From contig NZ_JYFC01000002.1 in the NCBI RefSeq assembly GCF_000938265.1, forward strand, positions 310,001 through 374,000: 64,000 nucleotides of DNA. Direction: 5' to 3'. Under the pieces are notes generated by a model. It saw only the letters and a list, made by a program, of their open reading frames with translations, made no database searches and had not been told where the DNA came from. This stretch comes from Agreia bicolorata. GTDB lineage: Bacteria; Actinomycetota; Actinomycetes; Actinomycetales; Microbacteriaceae. Position numbers and translations under genes: made by a program. Below are positions 39,353 through 49,102 of the stretch, piece by piece; position 1 is the stretch's first letter; each line of letters begins with the position of its first letter.

Positions 39353-41416
39353 TCACTCACTTTCGGTTGATACGTCGGCTGACGCGTCGGTGGGCGCGTC
39401 AGTAGGTGTGTCGGCGAGGGCGCTTGCCTCGTCTTCGCCCCGGAACTGAGTCATGTACAGCGTGTAATACGCGCCCTGCGCGGCGAGGAGCTCATCGTGA
39501 CTGCCCTGTTCGACGATGCGACCGCTCTGCATGACCAGAATCGTGTCGGCGTCGCGGATGGTCGAGAGACGGTGCGCGATCACGAACGAGGTGCGGTCGG
39601 TGCGCAGTGCGGCCATGGCGTGCTGCACGAGAAGCTCGGTGCGAGTATCGACCGACGAGGTGGCCTCGTCGAGAATGAGCAGCGACGGATTGGCGATGAA
39701 CGCGCGGGCGATCGTGATGAGCTGTCGCTCGCCGGCCGATACGCTGCCGCCGTCGGCATCGAGAACGGTGTCATAGCCGAGGGGCAACTGCCGCACAAAA
39801 CGGTCGACCATGGTGGCCTTGGCTGCCTCGACCACCTCGTCGTCGGTGGCGTCGAGACGCCCGTAACGGATGTTCTCGCGGATTGTTCCCTCGAACAGCC
39901 ACGCGTCTTGAAGCACCATTCCCACCCGAGATCGCAGAGTGCCACGAGAGAGCTGGGTAATGTCGACGCCGTCGAGCAGGATGCGCCCGCCCGTCAGCTC
40001 GTAGAAGCGCATCACCAGATTGACCAGAGTTGTCTTGCCCGCTCCGGTCGGACCGACGATCGCAACCGTGTGCCCCGGCTTCGCTTCGAGAGATAGCGAC
40101 TCGATGAGCGGGTTCTCGGGGTCGTAGCTGAATGACACGTCGTCGAATCGAACGTGGCCGTCGGTGCGAGCGGGCAGTTCTGCGGAGACCTCGTCGGGCT
40201 GCTGCTCGTCGGCGTCGAGCAGCTCGAAGGTGCGCTCGGCCGATGCGACACCCGACTGCAGCATGTTGGCCATGCCGGCGATCTGCCCCAGCGGCTGCGA
40301 GAACTCGCGCGAGTACTGGATGAACGCGGTCGCGTCACCGAGGGTCATCTGCCCGGATGCGACGCGCAGCCCTCCGACCACGGCGATGAGAACATACGAC
40401 AGATACGAGACGAAGGTCATGGCGGGCATGATCATTCCCGACACGAACTGCGCGCCGAACGACGCGTTGTAGAGCTTCTCGTTGCGCTCGTCGAACTCCG
40501 CGACCATCTCTTTGTCGCGGCCGAACACGCGCACCAACTCGAGACCGGAGAACGACTCCTCGATGTGCCCGTTCAGCGAGCCGGTGTTCTTCCACTGGGC
40601 GGCGAAGAGCTTCTGTGAGCGCGCGCCGATGACGCCTGCGATCACGGCTGACAGCGGCAGGGCGATCAATGCGATCAGCGCGAGCTGCCACGAAACAATG
40701 AACATAACGACGACGATGCCGATGACGGTGAGCGCCGATTGCACGAGTTGCGAGAATGCCTGCTGCAATGCGGCCTGGATGTTGTCGACGTCGTTCGTGA
40801 CCCGCGACATGGTGTCGCCGCGCTGCCGGGAGTCGAAGTAGCTCAGTGGAAGCTTGTTGAGCTTCACCTCGATGTCTTGGCGCAGTCGGAAGACCACGCG
40901 CATGACCAGTCCGTTGAGCACGTAGCCCTGGGCCCAGTTGAGTGCCGAGGCGACGATGTACATCAGCAGAACGATGATGATCAAGCGCCCCAAGACGACG
41001 AAATCGATACCCTGACCCGGAACGATGGTGGACTTTTCGAGCAGATCTGCGAAGTCGTTGTTGCCCGATGCTCTGGTCTCGGCGACGATCTGAGCGAGCG
41101 GAACGCCGGCAGGCAGCTGGGAGCCGATGACGCCGTTGAAGATGGTGTCGACCGCTTGGCCGAGGATCTTCGGTGCAATGACGGTGAGTACGACGGAGAT
41201 GACCACGAGCGCGACGACGATGCTCATCTTGACCCGCTCGGGCCCGAGCAGGCCCATGAGCCGCTTGGCCGACGGCCAGAACTGCTGAGCCTTCTTCGCT
41301 GGCGCGCCGCCGAACATGTCGCCGTCGGCCTCTGTGGGAAGGTATTCGACTTCGAGCTCGTCGATGACGGTGGGTGTCTCGTCGGTAGATGAGCTCTTCT
41401 TCGTGTTGCGGGCCAT
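39353..41416 (-). CDS. ABC exporter half-transporter with intact ATPase site (MdlB-like)
   Basis: This 687-residue protein has six membrane helices and an ATPase domain. It shows Walker A GPTGAGKTTLVNL, the variant signature VSAGERQLITIARAF, Walker B LLILDEATSSVDT with the catalytic Glu, and H-loop VIAHRLSTI. The N terminus has an extra ~70-residue hydrophilic segment and an extended extracytoplasmic loop. Its ATG shares one base with the stop of the upstream half-transporter gene (TGATG), so the two form a heterodimeric exporter. Substrate could be a drug, lipid or peptide. Confidence 0.92.
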   Translation of the reverse strand: MARNTKKSSSTDETPTVIDELEVEYLPTEADGDMFGGAPAKKAQQFWPSAKRLMGLLGPERVKMSIVVALVVISVVLTVIAPKILGQAVDTIFNGVIGSQLPAGVPLAQIVAETRASGNNDFADLLEKSTIVPGQGIDFVVLGRLIIIVLLMYIVASALNWAQGYVLNGLVMRVVFRLRQDIEVKLNKLPLSYFDSRQRGDTMSRVTNDVDNIQAALQQAFSQLVQSALTVIGIVVVMFIVSWQLALIALIALPLSAVIAGVIGARSQKLFAAQWKNTGSLNGHIEESFSGLELVRVFGRDKEMVAEFDERNEKLYNASFGAQFVSGMIMPAMTFVSYLSYVLIAVVGGLRVASGQMTLGDATAFIQYSREFSQPLGQIAGMANMLQSGVASAERTFELLDADEQQPDEVSAELPARTDGHVRFDDVSFSYDPENPLIESLSLEAKPGHTVAIVGPTGAGKTTLVNLVMRFYELTGGRILLDGVDITQLSRGTLRSRVGMVLQDAWLFEGTIRENIRYGRLDATDDEVVEAAKATMVDRFVRQLPLGYDTVLDADGGSVSAGERQLITIARAFIANPSLLILDEATSSVDTRTELLVQHAMAALRTDRTSFVIAHRLSTIRDADTILVMQSGRIVEQGSHDELLAAQGAYYTLYMTQFRGEDEASALADTPTDAPTDASADVSTESE

Positions 41417-43152
41417 CAGGCCACCCCCTCGATGCTCATCTGCGATCCGACGATTTCGCGGTATGTCTCGCTCTCATCGAGCAGTTCGTCGTGTGTGCCC
41501 CGTGCGACGATCACGCCGTCGTTGACGACGAGGATCTGGTCTGCCGATCTGATGGTCGAGATGCGCTGGGCGACAATGATCACGGTCGCGCCCCGCGTGG
41601 CGTCGAACAAGGCCTCCCGCAGTCGCGCATCCGTTGCCACGTCGAGCGCCGAGAACGAGTCGTCGAACAGATACACCTGCGGGTCGGCCACCAACGCCCT
41701 GGCGATGCAGAGGCGCTGCCGCTGGCCACCGGACACATTCGTGCCGCCCTGCGATATGGGCTCGTCGAGCCCCTTTTCTTTGGCCTTCACGAAGTCTTCG
41801 CCCTGCGCCACCCGCAGGGCCCGCCACAGCTCGTCGTCGCTGGCATCGGGCCGACCGAATCGCAGATTGGATGCGATGGTTCCCGAGAACAGATATGGCT
41901 TCTGCGGCACCAGCCCGACGAGATGGGCGATCTGGCGACGGTCGAGGTCGGCGACGGGAACGCCGTCGATTGTGATGCTGCCGCCCTGTGCGTCGTACAG
42001 ACGCGGAATCAGGTTGAGCATGGTGGTCTTGCCTGCTCCTGTCGATCCGACGATCGCCGTGGTCTTGCCCGGCTCGGCCACGAACGAGACGCGGTCGAGA
42101 ACAGGGCGCTCGGCGCCCGGGTAGCCGAACGTGACATCGGCGAACTCCACGCGCCCGGCTGCGGGAACTCGCGGTGCAGGCTGTGCCGGCACGGCCATGC
42201 TCGGATCGGTGGAGAGCACCTCGGTGATGCGCTCGGCGCACACCACAGCCCTGGGGATCATCATGACCATGAAGACCCCCATCATGACGGCGGTGAGAAT
42301 CTGCAGCAGGTACTGCAGAAACGCGGTGAGCGAGCCCACTTGAATCTCGCCGGCGTCAACCCTCTGCCCGCCGAACCACAGCACGGCGGCGGTGGCGAGG
42401 TGCAGGATCATCATGATGACGGGGAACATCAGCACGAAGATGTTGCCGACCTTGATCGAGACGACGGTGATGGCCTCGTTGGCGCGCTGGTAGCGCTCGG
42501 ATTCGAAGGGCTCGCGCACGAAGGCCCGTACTACCCGGATGCCCATGATCTGCTCGCGCAGCACGCTGTTGATGCCGTCGATGCGGTCTTGCATGAGGCG
42601 GAACAGGGGGAGCAGGAGGAAGACGAGGAACCCGACGATGATGAACAGCAGCGGCACCGAGACCCAGACGAGCCACGAGAGGCCCGCATCTTCACGCACG
42701 GCGAAAACGATGCCTCCGATGCACATGATGGGCGTCGAGACCATGAAGTTGAGCATCATCAGAACCAGCATCTGCACCTGCTGCACGTCATTGGTGCCGC
42801 GGGTGATGAGCGTCGCCGTGCCGAACTTCGCCACGTCGATGGCGCCGAGGGAGTCGACCTTGCGGTAGATCTCACGCCGAAGGTCGCGGCCGACGGCCAT
42901 GGCCGTGCGAGCACCGAAATAGATGCCCGCTATGGCCGTGACCACCTGAACCAGACAGGCGATGATCATGGTCATGCCCGTCGACCAGATGAAGTCGGTA
43001 TCGCCGGTCGAGACGCCCTTATCGATGATCTGAGCGTTGAGGCTGGGCAGATAGAGGGCCGCGAGCGTGGAGATGAATTGAAAGACGATGACCGCCACGA
43101 CCCAGCCCGTGTAGGGCTTGAGGTGGCGGAGGATGAGGCGGATGAGTTCCAC
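41416..43152 (-). CDS. ABC exporter half-transporter with degenerate catalytic site (MdlA-like)
   Basis: This 578-residue protein has six N-terminal membrane helices and an ATPase domain. It shows Walker A GSTGAGKTTMLNLIPRLYD, canonical signature NVSGGQRQRLCIARAL and Walker B VYLFDDSFSALDV. The catalytic glutamate is replaced by Asp here, the usual sign of the non-hydrolysing site of heterodimeric exporters. The switch region is IVAQRISTI (Gln in place of the H-loop His). It pairs with the downstream gene, which has the intact Walker B. Confidence 0.92.
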   Translation of the reverse strand: MELIRLILRHLKPYTGWVVAVIVFQFISTLAALYLPSLNAQIIDKGVSTGDTDFIWSTGMTMIIACLVQVVTAIAGIYFGARTAMAVGRDLRREIYRKVDSLGAIDVAKFGTATLITRGTNDVQQVQMLVLMMLNFMVSTPIMCIGGIVFAVREDAGLSWLVWVSVPLLFIIVGFLVFLLLPLFRLMQDRIDGINSVLREQIMGIRVVRAFVREPFESERYQRANEAITVVSIKVGNIFVLMFPVIMMILHLATAAVLWFGGQRVDAGEIQVGSLTAFLQYLLQILTAVMMGVFMVMMIPRAVVCAERITEVLSTDPSMAVPAQPAPRVPAAGRVEFADVTFGYPGAERPVLDRVSFVAEPGKTTAIVGSTGAGKTTMLNLIPRLYDAQGGSITIDGVPVADLDRRQIAHLVGLVPQKPYLFSGTIASNLRFGRPDASDDELWRALRVAQGEDFVKAKEKGLDEPISQGGTNVSGGQRQRLCIARALVADPQVYLFDDSFSALDVATDARLREALFDATRGATVIIVAQRISTIRSADQILVVNDGVIVARGTHDELLDESETYREIVGSQMSIEGVA

Positions 43153-43271
43153 GGTTGTTCCTCACGATGACGGAAAGGCCTGGGCGCGATGTGCAAGCTG
43201 ACTCTATGTGCCGCCACCGACGCTCGGTGATGACGTTATTCCTCTTTGGAATACTTCGCAATGACCGAGGT

Positions 43272-43697
43272 CTACGGCTTCTTGCCACCGAAGTCATCGC
43301 GGAAGAAGATGTCTCCGGAGGTCGATACGTGCACGGTTGCGTCGCGCAGCAGCAAATCCTTGAGCTCGTCGACGGTCTTGCCGTTGCGTTGTGCGACGTA
43401 CTCGATCTTGTCACCGAGCGCGTCGATGGCTTCCTGACCGCTCATCGGACTGGGAAGAACTGTTGTCGAAAAGGGAGTCGGCGTGTTCACGGTGCCTTCA
43501 TTCTCTGAGCTGTCGGAATCCGATGGAGCGGTCGAAGGTGTGGAAGAAGGCGTCATCGTGAGGTCAGGTGTGGGTGATATCTCTCCCTGGCCTCTGAATG
43601 CGAACACTCCAACAACGATGAGTGCCGCCACCGCCACGGCGATAACAATGAGCAGGGATCTTGTTCTTGCGCCTGAATCTTTAGTGTTTTCTGGCAT
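43272..43697 (-). CDS. single-pass membrane protein with Ser/Thr/Pro linker and a protease-prodomain-like C terminus
   Basis: From ATG 43697 (MPENTKDSGARTRS) the 141-residue protein has one membrane helix (LLIVIAVAVAALIVVGVFAF) and a Ser/Thr/Pro-rich linker. The outer domain includes IEYVAQRNGKTVDELKDLLL and SGDIFFRDDF. That domain shares its pattern (A...G.T.DEL..L......V...G.I...DD) with the N-terminal domain of the adjacent secreted metalloprotease. A regulatory or inhibitory partnership is possible but unproven. The gene lies 105 bp past the protease terminator hairpin. Confidence 0.7.
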   Translation of the reverse strand: MPENTKDSGARTRSLLIVIAVAVAALIVVGVFAFRGQGEISPTPDLTMTPSSTPSTAPSDSDSSENEGTVNTPTPFSTTVLPSPMSGQEAIDALGDKIEYVAQRNGKTVDELKDLLLRDATVHVSTSGDIFFRDDFGGKKP

Positions 43698-43801
43698 TAC
43701 GCCCCACAATCTCTTCGACGATCAAACGTCTAGATACAAATACAGTACGTGGAGTCTGTGAACTCCGTCTTTGGCATTCAGTGCAACCGGTGCAGACAAG
43801 G

Positions 43802-43845
43802 CGAGACGGGGCGGGATTCGTTTGTGCGAATCCCGCCCCGTCTCG
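43802..43845 (-). terminator. 19-bp-stem terminator downstream of the metalloprotease gene
   Basis: CGAGACGGGGCGGGATTCG pairs perfectly with its complement across a 6-nt TTTGTG loop. It lies 34 bp past the protease stop in the direction of its transcription. Confidence 0.85.
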
Positions 43846-43878
43846 GTTCAAGCCATGGCTATGGCCTCACCATGATTG

Positions 43879-46233
43879 TCAGCTCTGCTGCGCGAATGCG
43901 CGACGGCGACTGATCGCGAACGATGTCGTCACGACGCCGCCCAGGAGCAGTCCGGCAGCCAGGAGAACGAAAGGCGACCCGAAGAGGTCGTTGCCGGTCG
44001 CTGCGAGGGTGCCGCCGACGTTGGCCGGGTCGGTTCCGTTGCCAGTCGTCACCGTCAGATCGATCGAGAAGGAGACGGGAGCCGTGAGGCCGGAGGTCAC
44101 CCCGTTGATCGTCTGAACAGCGGTGATCGTGTACGCGCCGGTCGGCAACGGCGTGGCCAGGACGAGCTCCCACGCGCCGTTGCCATCTACCTGTGCTTGG
44201 CCGGTGGTGACGTTGCCGCTCGCGTCAGTGACGGTGACGGTGACGGTCGCCCCCGCAATGCCGGTACCCGAAATCGACGGTGTGGCGCTGCCGGTCGTCG
44301 TTCCGTTGGCCGGGTTTGTGATCACTGGAGCGCTGACCGGAGCGGTAACCGTGACCGAGTCGGTTCCGGGAACGGCGAGGTTGGCGAACCCCTGTGAGGC
44401 GACGATCTCGGTGTTGCCGAAGGCATTGGCGGTGACAGACGAGGCCCACTTGCCGTCGGCGTCAGCCACGGTGGTCACGTTGCTTCCACCGGCGGCGAGT
44501 GTGACAGTCACGTTCGGGGTAGCCGTGCCGGTGACGTCGACCGTCGAGCCTCCGACGACCTTGGCGCCCTCGACCGGCGTCTCGATGACGAGCTCCTCGG
44601 CGACGAACTGCACAGCCGTGCCTGACAGGGTGTAGTTGCCGAGGCTGCCGTAGTCGGTGTATCCATTCGAGTTGTCCGGAGTGGCCGTGGTCGGGTCGCC
44701 CGCGCCGACGCCGTCAACCGTGAGGTAGTAAGCGCCAGTCTCGACGGTCGTTGTGATCGTCGCGCCCAGTCCTGCAGCGGTGTCAGCGGAGACTCGCGTC
44801 GTCGCCGGCGAGCTCTCAGCAATCACGTTGCCCTGTGAATCGGTGAGCGTCAGCTTCGAATCGAGGTTCGGAGCGATGTCTGCCACGTCGACCGTTGCGG
44901 TGAAAGGGCCAGCCGCGGCGATCACGCCGTACACGTCGACATCATCGGGGGTGCCGATGACACTCTCGGTGGAGAAGGTGCCGTCGTTCTCGAGCGTCGT
45001 CGACTCTGCTGCGCTGTCGCCGACCTCATCGGTCGCGTAGTCGGCTCGGTCGGTGTAGGAGAAGTTGAGCGTCAGCGGCGTGAGGTCACCCTCGCATGTG
45101 TCGTTGTTGGGCACAAAGAACTGATCTCCGGGCTGCGGGTTATTCGCGTTTGCGTCGCCCGCGACGCAGACAGGACCTTCGTAGGGCTGGCCGTCCGGTG
45201 TCGTCGCGTTCACGAATATGGCGCTGGCCGACGATCGATCAGTGATGACATCCAAGTCGGGTTCGGTGTTAGTGGCACCCGCGTACCCGCCGTTGGACCA
45301 CTGGCTGAGCGGAACGTCGAAGGATGCGCCCATCGTGGGAGCCCATAGGCCCTCAGTCGGGTAGTAGTACTCACCCGTGGTCGATCCGTCGATGCCGTCG
45401 TGCAGAAGGCCGAAGTTGTGACCCGACTCGTGCGATGCGGTGTTGCCCACGTTCTTCGTGGTCGCCGCCGCGCCTCCCAGGCCCTCTGTAAAGACGAACG
45501 CGCCAGACAGGAAGTCGGAGCCGGTTCCACCGCCCCAGGCGATACCTGAGCTGTCGGCTGCATCGGGCAGCACCTCGGTGTAGGAGTCCGTGATGATGAC
45601 ATGCGAGCCGTAGACATTGTCATCTGCTGACGACTTGACCAGTGCGTCGGTGCCCGGATTCGCGGTGGTGACGTTGACGTTGAAGGGAGCGTAGTCCTCG
45701 GCAACCACGGCCCAGACGGCGTCGCGGAAGGCGGTATCAGCGCCGGCAGCAGCCGCCGAGAAGGTCAGCGATTCTGAATTCGCCTGAATGTTCCATTGCG
45801 TGCCTTCGAGAACCTCACCGTCGAAGTCGAGGTAGATGGTTACCGGGGCGCCTGGACGTGATCCGCCGGTTGCGGAGCCGGGAATGGGGGCTGCCAGCAA
45901 CTCTGATGCTTGCCTATCCATGTTCAGTGTGTCCGAGGAGCCGCTCGTCGTGGCGTCGTCGATGTGGAGAATGAACCCGTTGTCTGAGACCTTGATGGCA
46001 CCGGACTGCTCCAGGCTGCGCACCTCGTCGGCCGTGAGGCCCGAGTACTCCGCGGCAAGCTCATACTTATCGGCTCCCGCGTTGAGCGGTGCCGGTGCGG
46101 TGGAGGTCGCTACGGCAGGCGCCGCAACATCTGCGGTCTCCGCCGAAGCGGACGGGACGGCGCCGGCGAGAGCCAGCGAAAGTCCGAGGGTGGCCGTACC
46201 GATCGTTGCGGTGCGTCTTAGTGAAGGCGTCAT
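43879..46233 (-). CDS. secreted reprolysin-like zinc metalloprotease with Ig-like repeats and LAxTG sorting signal
   Basis: This is a 784-residue precursor. A signal peptide ends near SASA-ET (~31). A short N-terminal domain includes ELAAEYSGLTADEVRSLEQ and DNGFILHIDD. The protease domain opens VTIYLDFDGEVLEGTQWN and holds the zinc site HESGHNFGLLHDG (~266), the metzincin HExxHxxGxxHD pattern; the Met-turn may be PTMGASFD. A PPC-like domain (GPFTATVDVADIAPNLDSK) and two Ig-like repeats (VTGTATPNVTVTLAAGGS; ISGTGIAGATVTVTVTDASG) follow. Then come LAATG (~743), a membrane helix and SRRR. It is thus probably anchored to peptidoglycan by a class E sortase. AGAGAG precedes the ATG. Confidence 0.9.
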   Translation of the reverse strand: MTPSLRRTATIGTATLGLSLALAGAVPSASAETADVAAPAVATSTAPAPLNAGADKYELAAEYSGLTADEVRSLEQSGAIKVSDNGFILHIDDATTSGSSDTLNMDRQASELLAAPIPGSATGGSRPGAPVTIYLDFDGEVLEGTQWNIQANSESLTFSAAAAGADTAFRDAVWAVVAEDYAPFNVNVTTANPGTDALVKSSADDNVYGSHVIITDSYTEVLPDAADSSGIAWGGGTGSDFLSGAFVFTEGLGGAAATTKNVGNTASHESGHNFGLLHDGIDGSTTGEYYYPTEGLWAPTMGASFDVPLSQWSNGGYAGATNTEPDLDVITDRSSASAIFVNATTPDGQPYEGPVCVAGDANANNPQPGDQFFVPNNDTCEGDLTPLTLNFSYTDRADYATDEVGDSAAESTTLENDGTFSTESVIGTPDDVDVYGVIAAAGPFTATVDVADIAPNLDSKLTLTDSQGNVIAESSPATTRVSADTAAGLGATITTTVETGAYYLTVDGVGAGDPTTATPDNSNGYTDYGSLGNYTLSGTAVQFVAEELVIETPVEGAKVVGGSTVDVTGTATPNVTVTLAAGGSNVTTVADADGKWASSVTANAFGNTEIVASQGFANLAVPGTDSVTVTAPVSAPVITNPANGTTTGSATPSISGTGIAGATVTVTVTDASGNVTTGQAQVDGNGAWELVLATPLPTGAYTITAVQTINGVTSGLTAPVSFSIDLTVTTGNGTDPANVGGTLAATGNDLFGSPFVLLAAGLLLGGVVTTSFAISRRRAFAQQS

Positions 46234-46484
46234 CGTATCTCTCTGTGTATGTCTGCAAGGGAGGTTGAATGCAGGGGATCGCAAGAGCGTGCTCGAAATG
46301 CGAACGCTCTGCGCTTTTGCCCTGCGCCCCGTCCCAACCTAACTGTGAAAAACCTGGAGGCCAAGCCCCAACTCAGCTTAATCTCAGTATTTTCCTGTTC
46401 TGTTACGGCGTGTCACGTTTGGCTTTGGGGTAAATTACTTTGCTTTTTGCGCGTTCTGCGCCGCCCCGTGCCGGATTCGCCGCT
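46234..46484 (-). other. 251-bp gap upstream of the metalloprotease gene
   Basis: The part from about 46360 to 46440 is AT-richer than average and should hold the protease promoter. No gene, known RNA or clear terminator for the ECF operon ending at 46485 was seen. Confidence 0.4.
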
Positions 46485-47327
46485 TCAGCCGATCGCGTGC
46501 AGTCCAGCCGCCGTGGTGAAGACGCCTGCGGTCAGCGCCCAGAAGGAGACGATGAAGACCCAGTCCCGAACCCGGAAGGCGATGAGATACCTCTCGGTGC
46601 GGGTGGGGTGCGCACCGAACGCGCGCGAGTCCATGGCGAGCGCAACCCGCTCCGCGTGCCTGATGGCCCCCGCCAGCAGCGGAACGACGTAGCCGGCCGT
46701 GCGGGCGACCGCGGCGATCGGGCCCCGCCCATCCGACATGCCCCGAACCCGGTGTGCCTGCCTGATCACGTCGAGCTCGTGGCCGAAGCGCGGCACGAAA
46801 CGAAACGCTGCGAGAGCCGTGTATCCCAGCCTGTACGGCACACGAAGCTGTTGCACGAGGGAGCGCACCAGATCGGGCCCCGTCGAGGTGAGCCCGCCGA
46901 TGAGTGCAAGCAGAACGATGGCGGTGAGTCGCAGCGCGGTGGCCAGGCCGATGAGCCAGGCGCCGACTGTGAAGCGCACGGGCCCGGCCTCGACGAGAAC
47001 GGGGGAGTCTCCGACCAGAGCGGCATCCGCCCAGATGCCGAAGCTCACCGACATGACGGCGACGACGAGGGGGAGGACTACGAGCAGCACAACGAGTGTG
47101 CGGGCGCGCAGATGCGCACCGATCACGAGCATAAGAAGGACGAAGAGGCAGAAGATCAGCGGAGTCGCGATGTCTCGAGCGAAGAGAAGCAGGGCCATGG
47201 CGGGCAGTGGGGCCACGATCTTCGACAGAGGATTGAGGCGATGAAGAAAGCGAACGGGGCCGAAGTCGCGCGGTGCCGCATACGGGTCGATGGCCTGATG
47301 CGTTGCGGATGCGCCGGTCTGGCTCAC
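46485..47327 (-). CDS. ykoC: ECF transporter transmembrane (T) component, YkoC-like
   Basis: This 280-residue CbiQ-family membrane protein has hydrophobic helices at 40-140. The coupling motifs are AAFRFVPRFGHELDVIRQAHRVRG and ERVALAMDSRAFG, which contact the ATPases. The GTG start overlaps the stop of the fused ATPase gene (GTGA). With the upstream ATPase and S component it forms one coupled operon in the order E-D-C, known for the thiamine-precursor (HMP) importer YkoEDC. A short gap to the protease gene follows. Confidence 0.9.
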   Translation of the reverse strand: MSQTGASATHQAIDPYAAPRDFGPVRFLHRLNPLSKIVAPLPAMALLLFARDIATPLIFCLFVLLMLVIGAHLRARTLVVLLVVLPLVVAVMSVSFGIWADAALVGDSPVLVEAGPVRFTVGAWLIGLATALRLTAIVLLALIGGLTSTGPDLVRSLVQQLRVPYRLGYTALAAFRFVPRFGHELDVIRQAHRVRGMSDGRGPIAAVARTAGYVVPLLAGAIRHAERVALAMDSRAFGAHPTRTERYLIAFRVRDWVFIVSFWALTAGVFTTAAGLHAIG

Positions 47328-49102
47328 GACGTCGCCCCAGCGGGCAGGTCACTGAGCCGGGTCACGGCTCGCCAGGCAGGATGGCGCTCGACCTCGCGAA
47401 ATGCGCGCGCGAGCGGCGGCGTGCGCAGCCCGGCCGATTCAAGGGCGTCTGAGGCGAGCACCGGCGCTGTGGGGCCGAAAGCTGCGACTCTGCCCGAGTC
47501 GAGAACCAGAATATGGCTGCAGTGCTCGGCGACCAGTTGAAGATCGTGCGTCACGACCAGCACCGTCGTGCCCTCGGCGTTGAGTTCGTCGAGCAGCGAC
47601 AGAAGCTCGGATGCGCGTGCTCTGTCTTGGCCGAACGTGGGCTCGTCGAGGGCGAGCAGCGGGGCGCCGTCGATCAATGCTGTGCCGACCGAGAGCCGCC
47701 TCTTCTGCCCGCCTGACAGTAGAAAGGGATGCTCGTCGCGCAGCTCCTGCAGTCCGAAGCGGTCGAGCATGTTCGACACGCGTGTCTCGATGGCGTCGAC
47801 CGGTATTTGCTGCAGCTGCGGCCCGTGCGCGAGCTCTTCGGCCACGGTTGCCTTGATGAATTGGTGCTCGGGGTTCTGAAAGACGAAGCCGATCGTGCGC
47901 GCGAGGGTGCGGGCGTTGGCCTTGGCGGGGTCGACTCCCAGAACCTGGATGCGCCCGGCCGGAGCGCGGATCACGCCGGCGATCGCCTGCAGCAGCGTGG
48001 TTTTTCCTGCCCCGTTCGTGCCGACGATCGCCACGAACGAGCCGCGTTCGATCGCGAGGTCGATGCCATTCAGGATGCGGGTGCGCCCGCGATCGAGATC
48101 GAGCGCGGTCACACGCACGGCCAGGTTCGGGTCACCCGTGGTGTCAGCAGGGTGTGCGGGGCTGACGCCGGAATCCGGGGCGGACGAGGCCAACGTGGGG
48201 AGGGCATCCTGCGCGTCGAGCGAGGTCGTCAGTTCGCGCGGGGTCAGGGGCAGCGGATCGAGTGTGATGCCAGCGTCGCGGAGGCGCAGTGCCGCGAGCA
48301 GGGCCACGGGCAACCAGACGCCGAGGCGGAGGAGCTCGTCGACCCGATTGATGAGTATCTGCCTCGTGGGGCCCTCCATGGCCAATCGCCCCTGCGCGTC
48401 GAGCACGATCACGCGATCGACGAGGTCGATCGCGGCGTCGAGATTGTGCTCGACGAGCACGATCGCATGATCTCCGGTGTCGACCAGGCGGCGCAGGACC
48501 TCGTAGACCTCCTCGATCCCGGCCGGGTCGAGATTAGCGGTCGGTTCGTCGAGAACGAGAATCGGCGTCTTCATTGCGAGAGCGCACGCGATCGCGAGCC
48601 GCTGTCGACCGCCGCCCGAGAGGAGGTCGGGATTGTCGCCCCGGCGCTCCCACAGCCCCACCTGGCGCAGGCTCTCCTCGGCCCGCGCAAGAACCTCGGC
48701 GCGGTCGACGAGCAGATTCTCGGGGCCGAACGCCACCTCGTCGAGCAGTGTTCCCGTGACCATCTGCGAATCGGGGTCTTGAAAGACCATCGCGACCCGC
48801 TCACTGAGCCGCGCAACCGTCTCATCGGCCGTGCGCATGCCGCCCACGGTCACGGTGCCCGTGAGTTCGGCGGGAACCGCGTGGGGTACGAGCCCGTTCA
48901 GTGCCAATGCGAGTGTCGACTTGCCGCATCCCGACGGCCCGAGGATCAGCACGACCTCTCCGGGCGCGACGTCGAAGGTCACGTCAGACGGGGTGGATGC
49001 CGCGCGATCGTCGTGCCGGATCGACACGGACTGCACGCGCACGATCGGAGCGGGAGCGTTCTCTGTCACCGACCCCGGGTCGACGACGCGGTCGTCGGTC
49101 AC
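47324..49102 (-). CDS. ykoD: ECF transporter duplicated ATP-binding protein, YkoD-like
   Basis: This 592-residue protein has two ABC ATPase domains in one chain. Domain 1 has LGPSGCGKSTLALALNGL, signature LSGGGRQRLAIACAL and ILVLDEPTANLDP. Domain 2 has VGTNGAGKTTLLQAIAG, LLSGGQKRRLSVGTAL and LLALDEPTFGQD. Both Walker sites look competent; the first signature has Gly in place of the usual Gln. GTG 49102 is chosen because it overlaps the S-component stop (GTGA). The frame stays open upstream but there it antisenses the ykoE reading. Fused ATPases are typical of YkoD. Confidence 0.92.
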   Translation of the reverse strand: MTDDRVVDPGSVTENAPAPIVRVQSVSIRHDDRAASTPSDVTFDVAPGEVVLILGPSGCGKSTLALALNGLVPHAVPAELTGTVTVGGMRTADETVARLSERVAMVFQDPDSQMVTGTLLDEVAFGPENLLVDRAEVLARAEESLRQVGLWERRGDNPDLLSGGGRQRLAIACALAMKTPILVLDEPTANLDPAGIEEVYEVLRRLVDTGDHAIVLVEHNLDAAIDLVDRVIVLDAQGRLAMEGPTRQILINRVDELLRLGVWLPVALLAALRLRDAGITLDPLPLTPRELTTSLDAQDALPTLASSAPDSGVSPAHPADTTGDPNLAVRVTALDLDRGRTRILNGIDLAIERGSFVAIVGTNGAGKTTLLQAIAGVIRAPAGRIQVLGVDPAKANARTLARTIGFVFQNPEHQFIKATVAEELAHGPQLQQIPVDAIETRVSNMLDRFGLQELRDEHPFLLSGGQKRRLSVGTALIDGAPLLALDEPTFGQDRARASELLSLLDELNAEGTTVLVVTHDLQLVAEHCSHILVLDSGRVAAFGPTAPVLASDALESAGLRTPPLARAFREVERHPAWRAVTRLSDLPAGATS

